In this document: one piece after another, positions 61,607 through 64,000 of the stretch
How positions within the stretch are numbered: position 1 is the first letter of the stretch
Layout: every line of letters begins with the position of its first letter
Source: a virus
IMG/VR virus record: IMGVR_UViG_3300050019_000176
Location: 1 to 64,000 of that record
Length of the DNA: 64,000 nucleotides
Strand: one strand, 5' to 3'
The notes under the pieces: generated by a model
What the model was told of the DNA's origin: nothing
Database searches by the model: none
What the model saw: the letters and a program-made list of their open reading frames with translations, nothing else
Made by a program: the position numbers and the translations under genes

Positions 61607-64000
61607 ATGGCCGACGTCGACTACAGCGTACTGGCCCAGCAGGCGAGGGACGCCACCCCGCCGCCGCCGGACTATGCGGCGATGGCCCAACAGGCGAGGG
61701 ACGCCACCCCGCCGCCGCCGGACTATGCGGCGATGGCCCAACAGGCGAGGACGTCTGCGCCAATTGACTACAACGCGCTCGCACAACAGGCCCGTAGCAT
61801 AACAACTACGCCGCGCACCAACCCGGAGGGAATCCTGGAGGGTGTCGGTAAAGATCTCAGCATCGGCTTCCGAACTGGCGTAGCCGACATCGCGCACACC
61901 GCCGCCAATGTCTTGGACAAGACACCGTTCACCGACTTCGCCGACCGCACTCGTGCCTTCGCCGCCGAAGAGGAGCCAAAGCCGGAGGAGACGGTTGACC
62001 GCGGCGGATTCGGTAATGCCCTGGTACAGGGGGTTGGTGGGCTGGTTCCTTCGGCCGTAAAATATGCTCCGGCGATGGTGGCCAAGAAGTGGGCACCACT
62101 CGTGGCCGGTGCTATCGAGGCAGCGGGGAAGGCCGACGAAGGGCTGGTCCCAGCGATCAAGGCTGGAGTGAAGGGTGCTGCCCAGTTCGCTTTGGTTGGC
62201 AAAGCGGCAGACCTACCCACCCGGGCGCAACGCGCGATCGGCATGTCTGCGGCGATGGCCACGCCGGCGCTGATCGAATCAAAGGGGAACACCGCACAGA
62301 CCGCCTCCGCCGCGGTACTCGGCGCAGCGATGGGTGGGTTATCCAAAGCGCCAAAGGGCGAGACATCGCCGGTCATGGATGAAGCCATCTCCGCCGGAAA
62401 GCAGTTGGCGGATAACTTCAAGAGTGTCTTCGACCCACAGTCGCGCGAGTTCAAGGGGAGCACAGCCCCACCGAATGCCGCTGCACAGACAGCGACAGTG
62501 GCCCGCGCTCACCTTGGCGAGATGTGGCAGAAGGGCGTTCAGGTGGAAGATTCGCTAAGGAAGTTGAGTGACTTCTTCGACGAGCAGGCACCAGATCCAA
62601 GATTCCCCGAAGGCCCATCGACGCCGGCCATCGACTTCATGATGGCAATCCGTAAGGGGAATGTTGACCAGTTGCCGGAAATGATGCAGCCGTTCGCCAA
62701 GGTGGTGCGGGACACGTACGACAATCGCGCCGAAGTCATGCAGCAGAAGGGCATCCTGAAAAGCTACGTCGACAACTATTTCGGTCTGTTATGGAAGCGC
62801 GGTGGCGACAATCCGGACTTCCAAGCCATCGCCAAGAAACCCCTGGAGGGGCAGAAGGGATTTGCCAAGCAACACGTTTTCGACGATGTGATGGAAGGAC
62901 TGGAGTACGCGCAACAGAACCCAGACTCCGGGTTGCAATTGGCCTTCAATAACCCGGTCGACTTGGTGATGAGCAAGGTCCGGGAGATGGACAAAGCCAT
63001 CATGGCGCACGATACGCTTTCGGAGATGCGGGACATGGGACTCTCGCAATTCGTGCGGCAGGGTACTCGGGCACCGGATGGTTGGACGCAGATTGATGAC
63101 AAGACGTCGACGGTGATGTTCAAAGACCCCCGGACGGACATGTGGACGCTGGCGGGACACTGGTTCTCACCGGAACCGGCGGCGAAGGTAATCAATAATT
63201 ATCTCTCGCCCGGACTGGGAAAGAACGCTGCTTTCCGCGGATACAAACTGGCCGCCAACACCATGAACCAATTCCAATTGGGATGGTCGGCGTTCCACCT
63301 TGGATTCACCACGTACGATGCCATGCTATCCCAGTTCGCGCTCTCGGCGGAGGAAGCCGCCACCGGCCTTGCACGCAAAGACCCGGCTCTCATGGCGAAG
63401 GCGGCAGGGCATGCACTCACCGCACCATTCGCCGCGTTCGAACCCATCGTGGCCGCTGCAGCGCACCAAATCTCCCCTGAACTTGGGAAGATGTTCCGCT
63501 CGAATCAACTCATGCAGGAATGGCGAAATCCTGGATCGTTCCCCCAACTGGCTCCCATTGTGGAGTATGCCAAGCAGGCCGGCGCCCGCTTCGAATTGGA
63601 CCCATTCTACAAAAACGATCTCTGGCGCAACATGAAGCAGACGTACTACGAAGGCAATGCCCTCGGTGCTGCGCTGAAGTTGCCCACGGCGATAACCGAG
63701 CAGTTGGCGAAGCCCATCATGGAGTACGTGGTACCGCGCCAGAAGGCGGCAGTATTCGCCAAACTGACGGAGTTCGAGGTAGGGAAACTGGGGCCGAACG
63801 CGACACAGATGCAGGTACGCAGTGCGGTACAGTCGGCATGGAATAGCGTCGATAACCGAATGGGGCAACTCGTTTATGACAACCTGTTCTGGAATCGGAC
63901 GGCAAAGGATCTGGCGATGACCAGCATCCGGAGCGTGGGTTGGAACCTGGGAACGTGGCGAGAACTCGGCGGCGGCATGAAGGATTGGGCGAATGCCGTG
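61607..64000 (+). CDS. Large internal or DNA-ejection protein, continues past the window
   Basis: ATG 61607 opens a frame that stays open for 798 codons to the edge. Residues 1-75 are 17-residue repeats (DYAAMAQQARDATPPPP). The palindrome copy m is read near residue 101 as NVLDKTPF. The rest is helical with a hydrophobic segment (LVGKAADLPTRAQRAIGMSA) and a C-terminal part with NQFQLGWSAFHLGFTTYDAM and SVGWNLGTWRELGGG, which recalls the LPD38-type large polyvalent proteins of phage ejection modules. The likeness is by eye only. Confidence 0.6.
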   Translation, partial: MADVDYSVLAQQARDATPPPPDYAAMAQQARDATPPPPDYAAMAQQARTSAPIDYNALAQQARSITTTPRTNPEGILEGVGKDLSIGFRTGVADIAHTAANVLDKTPFTDFADRTRAFAAEEEPKPEETVDRGGFGNALVQGVGGLVPSAVKYAPAMVAKKWAPLVAGAIEAAGKADEGLVPAIKAGVKGAAQFALVGKAADLPTRAQRAIGMSAAMATPALIESKGNTAQTASAAVLGAAMGGLSKAPKGETSPVMDEAISAGKQLADNFKSVFDPQSREFKGSTAPPNAAAQTATVARAHLGEMWQKGVQVEDSLRKLSDFFDEQAPDPRFPEGPSTPAIDFMMAIRKGNVDQLPEMMQPFAKVVRDTYDNRAEVMQQKGILKSYVDNYFGLLWKRGGDNPDFQAIAKKPLEGQKGFAKQHVFDDVMEGLEYAQQNPDSGLQLAFNNPVDLVMSKVREMDKAIMAHDTLSEMRDMGLSQFVRQGTRAPDGWTQIDDKTSTVMFKDPRTDMWTLAGHWFSPEPAAKVINNYLSPGLGKNAAFRGYKLAANTMNQFQLGWSAFHLGFTTYDAMLSQFALSAEEAATGLARKDPALMAKAAGHALTAPFAAFEPIVAAAAHQISPELGKMFRSNQLMQEWRNPGSFPQLAPIVEYAKQAGARFELDPFYKNDLWRNMKQTYYEGNALGAALKLPTAITEQLAKPIMEYVVPRQKAAVFAKLTEFEVGKLGPNATQMQVRSAVQSAWNSVDNRMGQLVYDNLFWNRTAKDLAMTSIRSVGWNLGTWRELGGGMKDWANAV
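61653..61754 (+). repeat. 51-bp tandem repeat in the ejection-protein gene
   Basis: Units encoding DYAAMAQQARDATPPPP; two adjacent units are identical at DNA level apart from their first copy's start (DYSVL) and the shortened third (ARTSAPI) and fourth (ARSITT) units. Confidence 0.8.
61908..61925 (+). repeat. Dispersed palindrome, copy m
   Basis: ATGTCTTGGACAAGACAC inside the ejection-protein gene, without TGGACA box downstream. Confidence 0.8.

Noticed and set aside
483-61925. Palindromes as intrinsic terminators
   Set aside because: The stem would be at most 6-7 bp with a short loop, no U-tract follows, and several copies lie in the middle of essential genes.

Overview
The window is part of a large tailed double-stranded DNA phage (or prophage) genome of roughly 58-60% GC by eye. 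It has a large terminase, portal, scaffold-like protein, major capsid protein, head-tail adaptors, tail spikes and fibres, and probable DNA-ejection proteins. Several virion-region proteins begin with Sec-type signal peptides ending in ..AQ or ..GQ, which resembles Acidobacteriota secretomes. The host guess is therefore a Gram-negative soil bacterium, possibly an acidobacterium, at low confidence. I saw no endolysin, DNA polymerase or primase.

Layout. 1-2.9 kb: plus-strand small genes (helix-turn-helix proteins, calcineurin-like phosphoesterase, JAB/MPN peptidase, DUF5664-like protein). 3.0-6.8 kb: tightly overlapping minus-strand small genes, including a leucine-rich-repeat-like protein whose 5' end is duplicated at the left window edge; two of the strong promoters here leave almost no 5' leader. 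6.8-8.3 kb: a gene-free, strongly C-rich stretch with a G-quadruplex motif. 8.3-10.0 kb: a serine recombinase overlapping an HNH protein that carries a recombinase-type DNA-binding domain. 10.0-15.7 kb: minus-strand array of 35 tRNA genes plus one split tRNA, together reading all 20 amino acids, with four HNH genes inside it. 16.2-20.8 kb: zinc-ribbon mini-proteins, an excisionase-like protein and unknowns. 20.9-30.6 kb: exported or fibre-like proteins and a large heparinase-like protein. 30.6-64 kb: packaging, head and tail genes, with the capsid gene interrupted by a group I intron that carries a LAGLIDADG endonuclease.

Thirteen copies of an 18-bp palindrome (core TGTCTTG-nn-CAAGACA), most followed by one or two TGGACA boxes, lie between and inside genes across the whole window. 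They resemble the dispersed repressor sites (stoperators) of some temperate phages and may tie the regions into one control circuit. Together with the tRNA gene split by an HNH/tRNA insertion and a set of tRNAs with C at position 33, they are the most unusual content. All calls come from reading the sequence; no database or folding program was run.
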